Shown in pieces: positions 8,835-18,734 of a stretch of 64,000 bases of DNA. A model generated the notes under the pieces. The model had not been told where the DNA came from and searched no databases. It saw only the letters and a list, made by a program, of their open reading frames with translations. This DNA is from Shewanella kaireitica (GTDB lineage Bacteria > Pseudomonadota > Gammaproteobacteria > Enterobacterales > Shewanellaceae). The first letter of the stretch is position 1; every line of letters begins with the position of its first letter. The stretch spans positions 248,001 through 312,000 of the forward strand of contig NZ_JAKIKQ010000003.1 of assembly GCF_023284045.1 (NCBI RefSeq), in the 5' to 3' direction. The position numbers and the translations under genes were made by a program.

Positions 8835-10334
8835 TTACTTAAGGTCAATGGTCATGTTTGGCGCTGATGCCACGGCGATGTCTGACTCAAACCAGCGTGC
8901 AGTAATCGTTTTAGTCTCAGTGTAGAAACGCACTGCTTGCTTACCATAAGCATGTTGGTCGCCGTAGAAACTGCCCTTCCAACCAGTGAATGAGAAGAAA
9001 GGTAGCGGCACAGGGATAGGTACGTTAATACCTACTTGACCAACTTCAATTTCATGTTGGTATTTGCGCGCTGCAGCGCCACTGGCAGTAAAGATTGAAG
9101 TGCCGTTACCGTATGGGCTGTCGTTAACTATCGCAATCGCATCTTCTAGAGTTTCAGCGTTCATACAACACAGTACTGGGCCAAAAATCTCCTCTTTGTA
9201 GATACTCATCTCTGTAGTGACTTTATCGAACATGGTAGGACCTACCCAGTTACCTGACTCATGACCTTCAACGGTGAAGTTTGTGCCATCAAGTAAGCAA
9301 TCTGCGCCCTCTTCAATGCCTTGGGCGATAAGACCGACTACACGCTGCTTAGCAGCAGGACTAATGACCGGACCGTAAGCGGCATCTTTGTCATCCCAAA
9401 GACCGGGCTTAACCTTAGCAATAGCTTCTTTTAGTTCTGGGATCCACTCTTTTGCTGCGCCAACAAAGACGGCAACCGAAAGCGCCATACAACGCTGACC
9501 TGCCGCACCAACAGATGCGCCAACTAGGTTATTAATCACTTGCTGCTTGTTAGCATCTGGCATGATCACGCAGTGGTTTTTAGCGCCAGCAAACGCTTGC
9601 ACGCGCTTAAGGTTATCAGTACCTGTTTTATAGATGTACTGGCCAACATTCACTGAACCCACAAATGAGATGGCTTTGATGTCAGGGTGACGTAACACAA
9701 TATCAACCGCTGTCTTATCACCGTGAATTAGCTGCACCACACCTTTTGGTGCACCCGCTTGTTCAAACAGCTCAATGAGTCGTTGCGGCGTCATAGGATC
9801 TTGTTCAGACGGCTTAAGAATGAAAGTGTTACCACAAGCAATCGCCAGCGGGAACATCCATAGTGGGATCATCGCTGGGAAGTTAAATGGAGTGATACCA
9901 GCACACACGCCTAAAGGCTGGGTGTAGCTATAAGTGTCAATTGAACGGGCTACGTTTTCAACGGTTTCGCCCATCATCATAGAAGCGATGTTACATGCAT
10001 GCTCAGCGACTTCGATACCACGCCAAACATCACCTTTTGCATCATCGAAGGTTTTACCCGTCTCTTGTGCAAGGATGGTTGCAATCTCGTCGTGGTGCTC
10101 TTTTAGCAAATGTTGGTACCTAAGCATAACGCGAGCACGCTCAGAAACAGGTACCTCTTTCCAACTGCTAAATGCTGTTTTTGCACTGGCAATCGCCGTT
10201 TCGACCTCACTTGGAAGTGCTGCATTTACTACTGCTATTGTTTCGTTATTAGCAGGGTTAGTGACGGCGATCTGCTGCTCGCCATTACCTAGAATCCATT
10301 CGCCATCGATGTAGTGCTTAACTTGAGTGGTCAT
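8835..10334 (-). CDS. mmsA: Methylmalonate-semialdehyde dehydrogenase (CoA-acylating)
   Basis: A 499-residue aldehyde dehydrogenase that converts methylmalonate semialdehyde to propionyl-CoA, the last step of valine breakdown. The coenzyme region has [17 protein letters not shown], the nucleotide-binding region [12 protein letters not shown], and the catalytic Cys lies in [23 protein letters not shown] and the C-terminal [19 protein letters not shown] are typical of MmsA. The start at 10334 (MTTQVKHYI) has AGGA 7 nt upstream; an in-frame ATG at 10355 would add seven residues and lacks a good site. Second gene of the operon, 177 bp after the thiolase. Confidence 0.94.
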   Translation of the reverse strand: MTTQVKHYIDGEWILGNGEQQIAVTNPANNETIAVVNAALPSEVETAIASAKTAFSSWKEVPVSERARVMLRYQHLLKEHHDEIATILAQETGKTFDDAKGDVWRGIEVAEHACNIASMMMGETVENVARSIDTYSYTQPLGVCAGITPFNFPAMIPLWMFPLAIACGNTFILKPSEQDPMTPQRLIELFEQAGAPKGVVQLIHGDKTAVDIVLRHPDIKAISFVGSVNVGQYIYKTGTDNLKRVQAFAGAKNHCVIMPDANKQQVINNLVGASVGAAGQRCMALSVAVFVGAAKEWIPELKEAIAKVKPGLWDDKDAAYGPVISPAAKQRVVGLIAQGIEEGADCLLDGTNFTVEGHESGNWVGPTMFDKVTTEMSIYKEEIFGPVLCCMNAETLEDAIAIVNDSPYGNGTSIFTASGAAARKYQHEIEVGQVGINVPIPVPLPFFSFTGWKGSFYGDQHAYGKQAVRFYTETKTITARWFESDIAVASAPNMTIDLK

Positions 10335-10416
10335 ATCGCTTCCTATTTTCATCATCTATCTGGGATAGTGATGAGCAAAATGATGATTTAACTAGCGCCT
10401 TTATTATTTTGTTTTA

Positions 10417-10447
10417 CAAGCTAGCGCTGGAGTACAAAGCTAGCTTG
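10417..10447. repeat. 9-bp inverted repeat between thiolase gene and mmsA
   Basis: CAAGCTAGC (10417-10425) and GCTAGCTTG (10439-10447) form a perfect stem with a 13-nt loop in the 150-bp gap between the two genes. It has no T-run. It could be an RNA processing or stability hairpin inside the operon transcript, or an operator. Confidence 0.4.
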
Positions 10448-10510
10448 CAGGCTGTTAGTTAAATCGAGTCTTGTTGATTACTAATATTCAAACCTTACGT
10501 CCAATAGCGC

Positions 10511-11701
10511 TTAAAGCTCAATCGCCATTGCAGTTGCTTCGCCGCCACCAATACACAGTGACGCCACGCCTTTAGAAAGGCCGCGAGCTTTTAGTGCATG
10601 GATTAAGGTAACCAGCAAACGTGCGCCAGAGCAGCCAATCGGATGACCTAGTGCACAAGCGCCGCCATTAACGTTTACTTTCTCGCTATCGAGCCCAAGC
10701 TCAGACACTGCCAACATGGTGACCATAGCAAAGGCTTCGTTGATCTCAAACAGATCAACCTCATCTTTGCTCCAACTTACTTTTTCTAGCAGTTTACTCA
10801 TCGCACCAACTGGCGCAGTAGTAAACATTGAAGGTTCTTGTGCATGGGTTGTGTGACCTTTAATAGTGGCCATCACTTCCAATTTAAGCTCACTCGCCTG
10901 TGCGCGGGTCATTAGCATTAACGCTGCAGCACCATCTGAAATAGAGCTAGAGTTAGCCGCTGTAATGGTGCCGTCTTTAGCAAATGCTGCTCGTAATGTC
11001 GGGATTTTATCTGGACGGGCGTTACCGGGCTGTTCATCGGTATCAATCACAACATCGCCACGGCGATTCGCAACTGTTACTGGCGTAATTTCAGCATTGA
11101 ACGCGCCTGCTGCAATAGCTGTATTCGCTTTTTCTAGCGAACTGAGTGCAAAACCATCCATTTGCTCACGTGTTAAGTTAAAATCATCAGCTGTGTTTTG
11201 GGCAAAGGTACCCATTGCACCGCCGGTGTAAGCATCTTCTAGTCCATCAAGGAACATGTGATCAAGCACTTTGCCATGACCCATGCGCATACCGCCGCGG
11301 GCTTTATCTAGCAGATAAGGCGCTTGGCTCATGTTTTCCATACCGCCAGCAATCACCACGTTGGCGCTGCCAGCTTTAATTAAATCATGCGCAAGCATCA
11401 CGGTTTTCATACCAGAACCACACACTTTATTGACAGTGGTTGCACCGACGGATAAAGGTAAGTCAGCACCAAGAGTCGCTTGACGCGCAGGCGCTTGACC
11501 AAGACCTGCTGGCAGTACACAGCCCATTAGCACTTCATCTACCTGCTCACCCGCTAAGCCACTGTGCTGCATCAGACCTTTAATCGCAGTCGCCGCCAAT
11601 TTTGGAGAAGCGACGGTTGCAAGTGCCCCTTGGAATCCACCCATTGGTGTGCGCTTAGCTGCAACAATAACGATATCTTGGTTTGACAGTTCTGAACTCA
11701 T
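10511..11701 (-). CDS. Acetyl-CoA C-acetyltransferase (thiolase)
   Basis: A 396-residue degradative/biosynthetic-type thiolase, first gene of the branched-chain acid operon. The acyl-accepting Cys is in TTVNKVCGSGMKTVM near residue 93; the C-terminal catalytic motifs NGGACALGHPIGCSGARL and CIGGGEATAMAIEL are intact. It would cleave acetoacetyl-CoA or 2-methylacetoacetyl-CoA; the latter belongs to isoleucine breakdown, so the operon may serve both valine and isoleucine. TGGAG ribosome site 8 nt before the ATG. Promoter probably lies in the 700-bp region upstream, where a LiuR-like palindrome and a CRP-like site are found. Confidence 0.92.
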   Translation of the reverse strand: MSSELSNQDIVIVAAKRTPMGGFQGALATVASPKLAATAIKGLMQHSGLAGEQVDEVLMGCVLPAGLGQAPARQATLGADLPLSVGATTVNKVCGSGMKTVMLAHDLIKAGSANVVIAGGMENMSQAPYLLDKARGGMRMGHGKVLDHMFLDGLEDAYTGGAMGTFAQNTADDFNLTREQMDGFALSSLEKANTAIAAGAFNAEITPVTVANRRGDVVIDTDEQPGNARPDKIPTLRAAFAKDGTITAANSSSISDGAAALMLMTRAQASELKLEVMATIKGHTTHAQEPSMFTTAPVGAMSKLLEKVSWSKDEVDLFEINEAFAMVTMLAVSELGLDSEKVNVNGGACALGHPIGCSGARLLVTLIHALKARGLSKGVASLCIGGGEATAMAIEL

Positions 11702-11858
11702 AAATACTCCAGTAATACTATTAGGCTTATTCTCTGCGAGATTTACGCTTAAACTCTATTTTCACATCAGTATTAATAAGCGTAAGAACAATGACTTAAT
11801 CTACAATTTTCGACTCAAAGTCTATTTGTCATCGGCCTCACATTTTTCAGTGACTAAA

Positions 11859-11874
11859 TGTGATCTCGCTCAAC
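11859..11874. promoter_or_regulatory. Possible CRP site
   Basis: TGTGA-TCTCGC-TCAAC fits the CRP pattern TGTGA-N6-TCACA in 8 of 10 fixed positions. It lies about 160 bp before the thiolase start and 18 bp from the TTTACG palindrome. Confidence 0.35.
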
Positions 11875-11891
11875 ATTTCCACACTGTGACG

Positions 11892-11907
11892 TTTACGCGA
11901 ACGTAAA
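11892..11907. promoter_or_regulatory. Palindrome upstream of valine operon, candidate LiuR operator
   Basis: TTTACG-CGAA-CGTAAA is a perfect 6-4-6 inverted repeat 190 bp before the thiolase ATG. LiuR (MerR family) is known to control branched-chain amino acid and acyl-CoA genes in gammaproteobacteria through TTTACG/CGTAAA-like palindromes, which makes it the leading candidate. I did not identify a confident -35/-10 pair around it. Confidence 0.5.
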
Positions 11908-12402
11908 GCAAGCGTTAGCTGGTCAAACATCTACCAAAGTATTAGCAGCAGATGTCACTTTGCATTTACAGCGTTAAAATTGAGTGCATCGATTTTGTGA
12001 CTTTTACCAATAAAGCGCAGCTATCTCAGTCATGACTTCCAAAATAGGCAGAGCAGATAAAAGAAAGGATAAAAATGGGTGCTGTACCTCATCCCTTGAT
12101 CTCGCCACCAATGAACATGAAAAATAGTCAAGGTATGGAGAGTGGACACAACTCAGAAACATAAGGGTGTTAACCTACCATACAAAAGATCGCTAACACC
12201 CTGAAATTAAACACTTACCAATTAACTATTCTGAAAAAAACACAAACCCTCCTTTAATTATTCCTCTCAATTTCCTCCCTGCGTTAATTGCATACAATAT
12301 CCACCATATGATATAACAAAAACCGACCGCGAAAGTAACAAAAAGATAACAATCTTTACTGCTGTGTCGAATAACTAGAAATGGATTTATTAAGGGAAGA
12401 GT

Positions 12403-15093
12403 ATGAACATGAATAAATTGGCCAAATTTGTTGGCCTAACCTGCGGTAGCATCGTTGCGCTATCGTCTCCAGTATACGCTGCAGAACAAAACGAAGATGG
12501 CGAAGTTGAGCGCATTGCTGTAACAGGTTCACGTATTAAGCGTGTTGACATGGAGGGGGCGAGCCCAGTAACAACTATTACTGCTGATGACATGATTGCT
12601 GCTGGCTTTACTACAGTTGGCGATGCGCTTCGCGCTTCAAACCTGAACTCATTTGGCTCTTATGGTGGCACAGCAAACAACTCATGGTCATCACAAGCGA
12701 CTATTCAACTTAAGGGGGCTGGACCTGGACATACGCTTATCCTTCTTGATGGTAAACGTATGGCAAAATCTCCAGTATTGGGCGGAGATGCGGCTAACAT
12801 TAACACCATTCCATCAGCTGCTGTCGAGCGAGTAGAGATCCTTTCCGATGGCGCATCGGCAGTATATGGTACTGATGCTGTCGCAGGTGTAGTCAATATC
12901 ATTCTTAAGAAGGATTTTGAGGGCATTGAGTTTAAAGCACGTGTTGAGCGTCCAGAAGCCGAAGGCGGTAATAGCAAAAACTTTTCATTTTCTGGTGGTT
13001 TGAACTCAGAACTTGGTTCGTTAGTATTTACTATGGAGCATTACCAAAAGTCAAAAGTACTAATGGCTGACCGTGATTATACAGCTGCAATGCCAAGTCT
13101 TGGTGACGATCCTCAAGATTACAGAAGTTGGAGAGGTTTGAGTCAAACTGGTCGTACACTTGATATGGGAAGCAACGGCGGCTGGGCTTGGTTAGCCCCT
13201 TTCACAAATAACGACCTAACCTGTGCAGAAGTTTATGGTGAACGCTTCGTCGGTCCTTTAACTGACTCTAAGTACGGCGGAGATACAGCATGTGCATATG
13301 ATTACACTCATGCAGCGGCTTTAGACGTTGATAGAGAGCGTACCAATACTCTGATCAATTACACTTACAACATCACTGACGATATAGAGCTAACAGCTCG
13401 CGCTTATTGGGCTGCCAATAAGACCATTGACCAATCTGCTCCCGTTCCAGGTACTATTTATTTCAATGAAGCTATGCCTGCATATACAACAGCAGAAGGG
13501 TTAGATCTTCGAGCGACACCTGTAGGTGCTTCGATGAAATATCGTTACGACACTTCAGGTAACCGCCACAAAGAAAATCATGACAACATGTACGATATCC
13601 TGATTGGCCTCACAGGTACTACAGGTGAAGTCGACTGGGATTTATCTGCAACTTATAACCGTTATAACAACTTCGTTTGGGGTACAGGCTACGAATTAGC
13701 AAGAGCTGCAAGTGACCTGCTTGGTTCTGTAGATCCTGATACTGGTGTATTTGAGGGCTGGGATCCTCGTGATCCAAAATCTGCAATGCCTGAAGGTGCT
13801 ACGGCCAACTTCGATATGCGTCAAACGGCATCGTACAGCGAAATTTCTGGTGGAGCGTCATACGAAATTTTCGAATTGCCCGCTGGCGGTGTTGGCATGT
13901 ACCTAGGTGCATCTTACCGTGAGGAAAGCCTCGACTCTCAAGCTGATGCACTTTCTGCAGCAGGAAAGATCAAAGGCGCAAGTGGCGGCGGTGGTGGCAT
14001 TGGCGAGCGCGACATTAAAGCAGTATTCACTGAATTATCATTACCTATTCTTGAAAACCTAGATCTTAACTTAGCTGCACGTTATGACGATTACTCAGAT
14101 TTTGGTGATACATTTAACCCACAAGTTTCAATTCGTTACAACGTTATTGAGCAGTTGCTATTGCGTGCATCTTGGGGCACAGGCTTTAAAGCACCGAGCT
14201 TGGCTCAGTTAAACCAAGATCCTTCTGAAGGTTGGGGAGACGTTACAAACTACCTATCATGTTATGAAGCAGGGGAACTTGACTCATGTGGAGTTGAGGA
14301 CAACATTCCTACGTACATTGGTAAGAACACTGAGCTAAAACCTGAAGAGTCAGAAAGTTATAACCTTGGCGCTGTATGGGATATTACCGACAATATCAAT
14401 ATGACGGTAGATTACTGGAAGCTGTCTACTGACAATCTTATTGATACAATGGGAGAAGATGCACTACTACTGTTTTTAGCAAAGCAATGGGAAGCTGCCG
14501 ATGCTGCTGGTCAACCTAGAGCGGAACTTGGCGATCTATTCCCTGGTACAAGTGTTACACGAAATAGTGCTGGTCGACTTGTTTCTATGCAAAACAGAAA
14601 CATCAATTTAGGCGAAACTGAACGTGAAGGTATTGATGCAAATGTTGCTGCAACATTTGAAACTGGTATTGGTGAATTTAAGCTAGGTCTAGCTTGGTCT
14701 CACTACATCAAGTATACAGAGACTTCTCCTGAAGACGGTGCACTTGTCGTTTCACATAACAAAGCTGGTAAATGGGATAACCCTGATGACCGCATCAGCT
14801 TTACCACTAATTACTTCTTTGCAGAAGATCATAACCTTTACTACAAAGCTGACTATATTGACTCTCAAAGCACAAACTTTGTTGAAGATAATGGTTCAAC
14901 ATTTGAAATTGACTCTGTAATTTACCACACCCTGACATATACCTATGATATGCCATGGAATAATACTATTAGCCTTGGTGTGAATAACTTAACAGACGAA
15001 GAACCTGCATTTGACTATAACGGTGGTTATGAAGCAAGTCTTTATGACATTAACGGTAGAAGCTACTGGGCATCATTTACCCAACGCTTCTAA
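12403..15093 (+). CDS. TonB-dependent outer-membrane receptor
   Basis: An 896-residue outer-membrane importer with a Sec signal (cleavage after SSPVYA near residue 26). A TonB-box-like ERIAVTGSRI follows, then a plug domain (IQLKGAGPGHTLILLDGKRM, IPSAAVERVEILSDGASAVY, VAGVVNIILKKD), a 22-strand-type barrel, and an aromatic C-terminus ending in F (SYWASFTQRF). ATG has AAGGGAAGAG upstream. The substrate is not known: no neighbouring enzymes share its strand, and the plug resembles the large Alteromonadales group of receptors often linked to peptides, nucleosides or sugars. It ends at a bidirectional terminator. Confidence 0.88.
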   Translation: MNMNKLAKFVGLTCGSIVALSSPVYAAEQNEDGEVERIAVTGSRIKRVDMEGASPVTTITADDMIAAGFTTVGDALRASNLNSFGSYGGTANNSWSSQATIQLKGAGPGHTLILLDGKRMAKSPVLGGDAANINTIPSAAVERVEILSDGASAVYGTDAVAGVVNIILKKDFEGIEFKARVERPEAEGGNSKNFSFSGGLNSELGSLVFTMEHYQKSKVLMADRDYTAAMPSLGDDPQDYRSWRGLSQTGRTLDMGSNGGWAWLAPFTNNDLTCAEVYGERFVGPLTDSKYGGDTACAYDYTHAAALDVDRERTNTLINYTYNITDDIELTARAYWAANKTIDQSAPVPGTIYFNEAMPAYTTAEGLDLRATPVGASMKYRYDTSGNRHKENHDNMYDILIGLTGTTGEVDWDLSATYNRYNNFVWGTGYELARAASDLLGSVDPDTGVFEGWDPRDPKSAMPEGATANFDMRQTASYSEISGGASYEIFELPAGGVGMYLGASYREESLDSQADALSAAGKIKGASGGGGGIGERDIKAVFTELSLPILENLDLNLAARYDDYSDFGDTFNPQVSIRYNVIEQLLLRASWGTGFKAPSLAQLNQDPSEGWGDVTNYLSCYEAGELDSCGVEDNIPTYIGKNTELKPEESESYNLGAVWDITDNINMTVDYWKLSTDNLIDTMGEDALLLFLAKQWEAADAAGQPRAELGDLFPGTSVTRNSAGRLVSMQNRNINLGETEREGIDANVAATFETGIGEFKLGLAWSHYIKYTETSPEDGALVVSHNKAGKWDNPDDRISFTTNYFFAEDHNLYYKADYIDSQSTNFVEDNGSTFEIDSVIYHTLTYTYDMPWNNTISLGVNNLTDEEPAFDYNGGYEASLYDINGRSYWASFTQRF

Positions 15094-15155
15094 CTTCATA
15101 TTTATTAAGGCTAGCTAAATTATTTAACTATGCCAAAGTAATCTGAGTTTAAATC

Positions 15156-15186
15156 AAAAAATGGCACTCCTTGAGTGCCATTTTTT
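15156..15186. terminator. Bidirectional terminator between TonB receptor and metA
   Basis: AAAAAATGGCACTC-ctt-GAGTGCCATTTTTT, with an A-run on the left and a T-run on the right, serves both convergent genes. It is 62 bp past the receptor stop and about 120 bp past the metA stop. Confidence 0.88.
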
Positions 15187-15308
15187 ATGCTCTTTCAATC
15201 TAGATCACAGCTCAAACATAATCGCCTTATAATCTGCACCAACTTAGACAAAAAAACCAATATCGATATGGATATCGGTTCATTAAATCTCAAAAAAACC
15301 AAAGCAGC

Positions 15309-16256
15309 TTACAACACTTCAGACTCCCACGGAGTACGGCCGCTCATATCATCAAGATTATAAGGTGTTAACTGGTACACGTAGTAATTTAGCCAGTTGC
15401 TAACTAGCAAACTGCCATGGCTGTGCCAACGGGCTATGGGTTGCTGAGTTGGGTCATCATTGCCAAAATAGTTTTGTGGTATTTCAGGTGATAAGCCTTG
15501 AGACAAGTCTCTGTCATACTCATCTTTTAAGGTCGATTTTTGATACTCAGGGTGCCCCATTACGAACAGGTTACGGTTACTCCGACTCAGTACCATATAG
15601 GCGCCCGCTTCATCTGATTCAGTCAATACTTGTAGCTCTGGGTGCGCTCTAAGTTGTTCAATATCCATCTCGGCAAAGCGAGAATGAGGCGCATAAAACT
15701 CATCATCAAAGCCGCGCAACAAAGGAAAATGTTCACGGGTTCGTTGATGGCAGAATACGCCAGAGCGTTTGCTGGTTAGTAAGCTGCGATTTAAACCATA
15801 TAAATGATAAAGCGCCGCGTGTGCTGCCCAGCATAGGAATAGCACTGAAGTGACATGCTGCTGCGACCAGTCAATGATCTCTCGAATATGATCCCAGTAT
15901 GAAACATCTTCAAACTCTACCTGCCCTAACGGTGCCCCGGTGATAATTAGGCCGTCATAGTTTTTATTTCTCACTTGTTCAAAATCACGGTAGAAATTGT
16001 TCATGTGGTCAATCGAAGTATGCTTGGACTCTTTATCGTGAATACGCAGCAGATCAACATCGACTTGCAGCGGCGTATTACCCAGTAAACGTAATAGCTG
16101 CGTTTCGGTTTCAATCTTGTTAGGCATTAAATTGAGGATCAATACCTTCATCGGGCGTATATCCTGATTCGCAGCGCGCGTTTCAGACATTACAAAGATG
16201 TTTTCCGACTCTAAGATCTCAGCAGCAGGCAAATTATCAGGGATTTTAACGGGCAT
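15309..16256 (-). CDS. metA: Homoserine O-succinyltransferase
   Basis: A 315-residue enzyme that activates homoserine with succinyl-CoA, the first committed step of methionine synthesis, in the cytoplasm. The start [15 protein letters not shown] matches the family; an in-frame start 18 nt upstream is unlikely. The nucleophile Cys lies in [12 protein letters not shown], with HSRF and the GHPEYQ His/Glu further on. The acyl-CoA pocket reads ITGAPLGQ; Gly at this position marks succinyl- rather than acetyl-transferases (which have Glu, TGAPVE). Encoded 72 bp after a YbaY-like lipoprotein on the same strand, with MetJ-like boxes before that gene, so the two are probably an operon. Confidence 0.96.
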   Translation of the reverse strand: MPVKIPDNLPAAEILESENIFVMSETRAANQDIRPMKVLILNLMPNKIETETQLLRLLGNTPLQVDVDLLRIHDKESKHTSIDHMNNFYRDFEQVRNKNYDGLIITGAPLGQVEFEDVSYWDHIREIIDWSQQHVTSVLFLCWAAHAALYHLYGLNRSLLTSKRSGVFCHQRTREHFPLLRGFDDEFYAPHSRFAEMDIEQLRAHPELQVLTESDEAGAYMVLSRSNRNLFVMGHPEYQKSTLKDEYDRDLSQGLSPEIPQNYFGNDDPTQQPIARWHSHGSLLVSNWLNYYVYQLTPYNLDDMSGRTPWESEVL

Positions 16257-16328
16257 ACAGCGCCTCTTATTCAATTAGAAAAATCAAACAGAAAAGGCGC
16301 CGATTAGAAGTCGTAATCTAGCTGATTA

Positions 16329-16730
16329 TTACCGCGCCACTTTCTGCAGTAAAACTGACATTGGCTCTGAGGAGTCTAGGTCAACTTTATATGCTTGTTC
16401 ATTTATAAACATGAGTTTGTCATTAAGGCTAATGCGAGCCCCAATCGTATAAGTATGCCCAGCTTCAAACTGATCTCTGTTGATCAAAAACTGAAACGGT
16501 GTTGGCGTACTGACATCACTGCGCTCGAACTCTGCTATTACAACCGCTGGCGCATCCATCAAAGATACGTCCTGTACTTTTATTGAAATGACCGCTTCTG
16601 GAGGCAAGGCGATACGCTCTTTGTACCAAACCTCTCCTTGGATCTCGACCATGGCATTAGAGGTCGCACAACCCGACAACAAACTCGCTGCAACAACAAA
16701 AGAGAATAAAAATTTAACGCAGTTTTTCAT
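16329..16730 (-). CDS. YbaY/YscW-family lipoprotein
   Basis: A 133-residue small lipoprotein: signal peptide with lipobox LLSGC (Cys near residue 21), then one beta-rich domain of the YbaY/YscW type, recognisable from GEVWYKERIALPPEAVISIKV, the TPTPFQFLI stretch and AGHTYTIGARI. Such proteins are tethered to the outer membrane; YscW-type members help secretins, and most others have no known role. AGGAG lies 9 nt before the ATG. It directly precedes metA and is preceded by three tandem MetJ-like boxes, suggesting methionine-responsive co-expression. A similar lipoprotein is encoded at 19376-19777. Confidence 0.75.
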   Translation of the reverse strand: MKNCVKFLFSFVVAASLLSGCATSNAMVEIQGEVWYKERIALPPEAVISIKVQDVSLMDAPAVVIAEFERSDVSTPTPFQFLINRDQFEAGHTYTIGARISLNDKLMFINEQAYKVDLDSSEPMSVLLQKVAR

Positions 16731-16754
16731 GTTAACGCTCCTAATAATACATTA

Positions 16755-16778
16755 AGACTTCTAGAAGTCTATATGTCT
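16755..16778. promoter_or_regulatory. Three tandem MetJ boxes (candidate operator)
   Basis: Contiguous octamers AGACTTCT (16755-16762), AGAAGTCT (16763-16770) and ATATGTCT (16771-16778) match the met box AGACGTCT in 7, 7 and 6 of 8 positions. The first two also form a perfect 16-bp palindrome. MetJ dimers bind tandem met boxes cooperatively. The array ends 25 bp before the lipoprotein start, upstream of the lipoprotein-metA pair. Confidence 0.75.
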
Positions 16779-16946
16779 GTACTTGAAATTTGTATGAATT
16801 CACGTTGTATGTCACTGCCACAGGCTGGTATTACAACATTTCACTGAAGAGAACTCAGCACCCTTGTCACAGCAACAAACAATTAATCTTGTTCTAATAC
16901 ACTTAACTTCCTATGATAAGTGACCGATTCGAAGTCGAATACCTTT

Positions 16947-17714
16947 ATGACACAAGCAACTGCAATAATTGTCGGCGCTAGCTCATTACTCAGCCGTGAA
17001 ATAGCAAAACAGCTTGCTGATGACGGCGTAGAGCTCGCCTTATTAGCCCAAGATCCACAGTCTCTTATTGAGTTTAGCCAATCTCTGCCAACCAAGGCAG
17101 AGGTTTTTCCATTGCAAATAGATGATCCGCAAGCGGTAATTTCGACACTCAATGCAGTGTGGCACTCTCTTGGAGGTGCTCATCTGGTACTGGTTAATAC
17201 TGGACTAAACAGTTATGACCCCGAGCTGCCTTGGCAACCAGAGCAAGATATCATCACGGTTAATGTGCAAGGCTTTTCAGCGATATGCAATACCGCCTTC
17301 AGGCTATTTCGCGATCAAGGTTATGGTCAATTAGCCGCGATCAATTCGATTGCAGGTTTAAGGGGTGGGCCTAACGTTGCTTACCATGCGTCAAAAGCCT
17401 TTGCTGAAAACTACTTCGAAGGTTTAAGTATGCATGCCCAGAGGCTAAAACTGCCTATAACAATAACCGATATCCAACTGGGGCTGCTTGATAAAGCCGC
17501 CCTGCAGCAAAGTCGTATTTGGTTATCTCCACCGGCAGAAGTCGCAAGACAAGTCATCAAAGCAATGAAAGCGGGCAAACGCAAAGTATATGTCACTAAA
17601 CGCTGGCGCCTTGTTGCTTGGCTAACAAAGCTACTACCTGAGTTTGTTTACAACACCCGTCACTGGAAAACTAAAGCACAGAAGCAAGCTGAAAAAGCGG
17701 CTAAAAAAGACTAG
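16947..17714 (+). CDS. Short-chain dehydrogenase/reductase, DltE/YqjQ-like
   Basis: A 255-residue SDR with an atypical cofactor loop GASSLLSREIA, a catalytic Ser region (INSIAGLRG) and an intact YHASK motif. The C-terminus is extended and basic (TRHWKTKAQKQAEKAAKKD) and contains hydrophobic residues near VAWLTKLLPEFVYN, which suggests weak membrane association, as in other members of this SDR group. The ATG at 16947 is preferred because the glycine motif falls 9 residues in; a GTG at 16920 is possible, and neither has a good ribosome site. Substrate unknown. It stands alone and ends at a shared terminator with ompW. Confidence 0.72.
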   Translation: MTQATAIIVGASSLLSREIAKQLADDGVELALLAQDPQSLIEFSQSLPTKAEVFPLQIDDPQAVISTLNAVWHSLGGAHLVLVNTGLNSYDPELPWQPEQDIITVNVQGFSAICNTAFRLFRDQGYGQLAAINSIAGLRGGPNVAYHASKAFAENYFEGLSMHAQRLKLPITITDIQLGLLDKAALQQSRIWLSPPAEVARQVIKAMKAGKRKVYVTKRWRLVAWLTKLLPEFVYNTRHWKTKAQKQAEKAAKKD

Positions 17715-17730
17715 GTTCTGTGTTCAACAT

Positions 17731-17756
17731 AAAAAGGAGCCATTAGGCTCCTTTTT
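17731..17756. terminator. Bidirectional terminator between SDR and ompW
   Basis: AAAAAGGAGCC-atta-GGCTCCTTTTT, a perfect 11-bp stem with A-run and T-run, placed between the convergent SDR (stop 17714) and ompW (stop 17787). Confidence 0.9.
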
Positions 17757-17786
17757 ATTGGGGGGAATCCAAGTTAATCAATATGA

Positions 17787-18437
17787 TTAAAAGGTGTAGC
17801 CCACACTCACCATGTAAACCCATGGATCGATGTCAGTTTCAACGTTCTGCGGAGCATCACCTAAGTTAAAGGTAACGTCTGTACTAATCTGTGCATACCA
17901 GACTGAAGCGTTGATCAACCAATTGTCATTCATTTGGTAGTCGATTCCGACTTGCGCCGCAACACCCCAAGAGTTTGATAAGCTCAATTCTGAAAGCCCT
18001 AAATCTTTAGCTTCCTGAGTAAATTCATTATCAAAAAAGTTGGTGAAATTAACACCTACACCGACATATGGACGCAACTTAGAGTTGGCATTACCAAAGT
18101 AGTACTGCGCCACTAAGGTTGGTGGTAGGTGCTTGGTTTCAGCAATCTTTCCAAGAGAACCCAGTGAGATGTCGTGAGAAAATGGCGTCGCTGCAAGTAG
18201 CTCAATACCGATATTATCGGTAAGCATATAACCAAAATTAAGGCCAAGTTGAGTATTGTTGCTGACACTGAACTCGGCAATGTCAGCAACAACTGGACTA
18301 GATTCATTCGGCGTCACTGCAGCAACACCAGCACGTACAATGATATCACCAGCTTGGTGAGCTAGTGCTGAAGAGGTAAAACCGGTAGTCAGTAGGGCTG
18401 TGGCGATCAAACCAGAAACGATATTTTTGTTCATCAT
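17787..18437 (-). CDS. ompW: OmpW-family outer-membrane protein
   Basis: A 216-residue small outer-membrane barrel. Sec signal with cleavage after SSALA near residue 26, then HQAGDIIVRAGVAAVTPNES, the typical OmpW opening. Middle motifs include LPPTLVAQYYFG and RPYVGVGVNFTNFF, and the end is VYMVSVGYTF with a terminal Phe. OmpW forms an eight-stranded barrel with a hydrophobic channel and is often controlled by oxygen regulators. Two adjacent ATGs exist; the second (18434) is better spaced from GGAG. A CRP/FNR-like palindrome lies 140 bp upstream. Confidence 0.92.
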   Translation of the reverse strand: MMNKNIVSGLIATALLTTGFTSSALAHQAGDIIVRAGVAAVTPNESSPVVADIAEFSVSNNTQLGLNFGYMLTDNIGIELLAATPFSHDISLGSLGKIAETKHLPPTLVAQYYFGNANSKLRPYVGVGVNFTNFFDNEFTQEAKDLGLSELSLSNSWGVAAQVGIDYQMNDNWLINASVWYAQISTDVTFNLGDAPQNVETDIDPWVYMVSVGYTF

Positions 18438-18577
18438 ATTACTCCATCAATACAACATGAGCTGCTGTTTTTGTTATCAATATCCTTACATTTGCGCGTA
18501 GCCTGCCAGAATATTCGCAACCATTTTTTGATCCAGATCAACAACAAAACCAAATACCTATTTAGTAATAGCTACCA

Positions 18578-18591
18578 GTGATCGCGATCAC
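18578..18591. promoter_or_regulatory. CRP/FNR-like site upstream of ompW
   Basis: GTGATCGCGATCAC is a perfect 14-bp palindrome. It fits CRP (TGTGA-N6-TCACA, 8 of 10) and also FNR (TTGAT-N4-ATCAA, 8 of 10), so which protein binds is not decided by sequence. In Shewanella CRP controls much of anaerobic respiration; E. coli ompW responds to FNR. Confidence 0.6.
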
Positions 18592-18734
18592 GCTTTTATA
18601 AGGTACATTGAAGTTGCAGCTTCAATTTTAGTGACATACAACACGCAAGATCAAAAACCAAGCAGCCGGCTCACATCGACTGAATTACATTTGATTAACG
18701 TGTACTTAGGGGGAGTTTGGGAGGTGTTTGCGAT

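Larger units (their letters stand above)
11702..12402. other. 700-bp divergent intergenic region
   Basis: Carries the promoters of the valine operon (minus) and of the TonB receptor gene (plus). Besides the listed palindrome and CRP-like site, it has a 9-bp inverted repeat, AGGGTGTTA (12164-12172) with TAACACCCT (12194-12202), with a 21-nt loop, which could form a leader hairpin. An AAGGGAAGAG ribosome site sits before the receptor start at 12403. I see no convincing small gene here. Confidence 0.5.
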
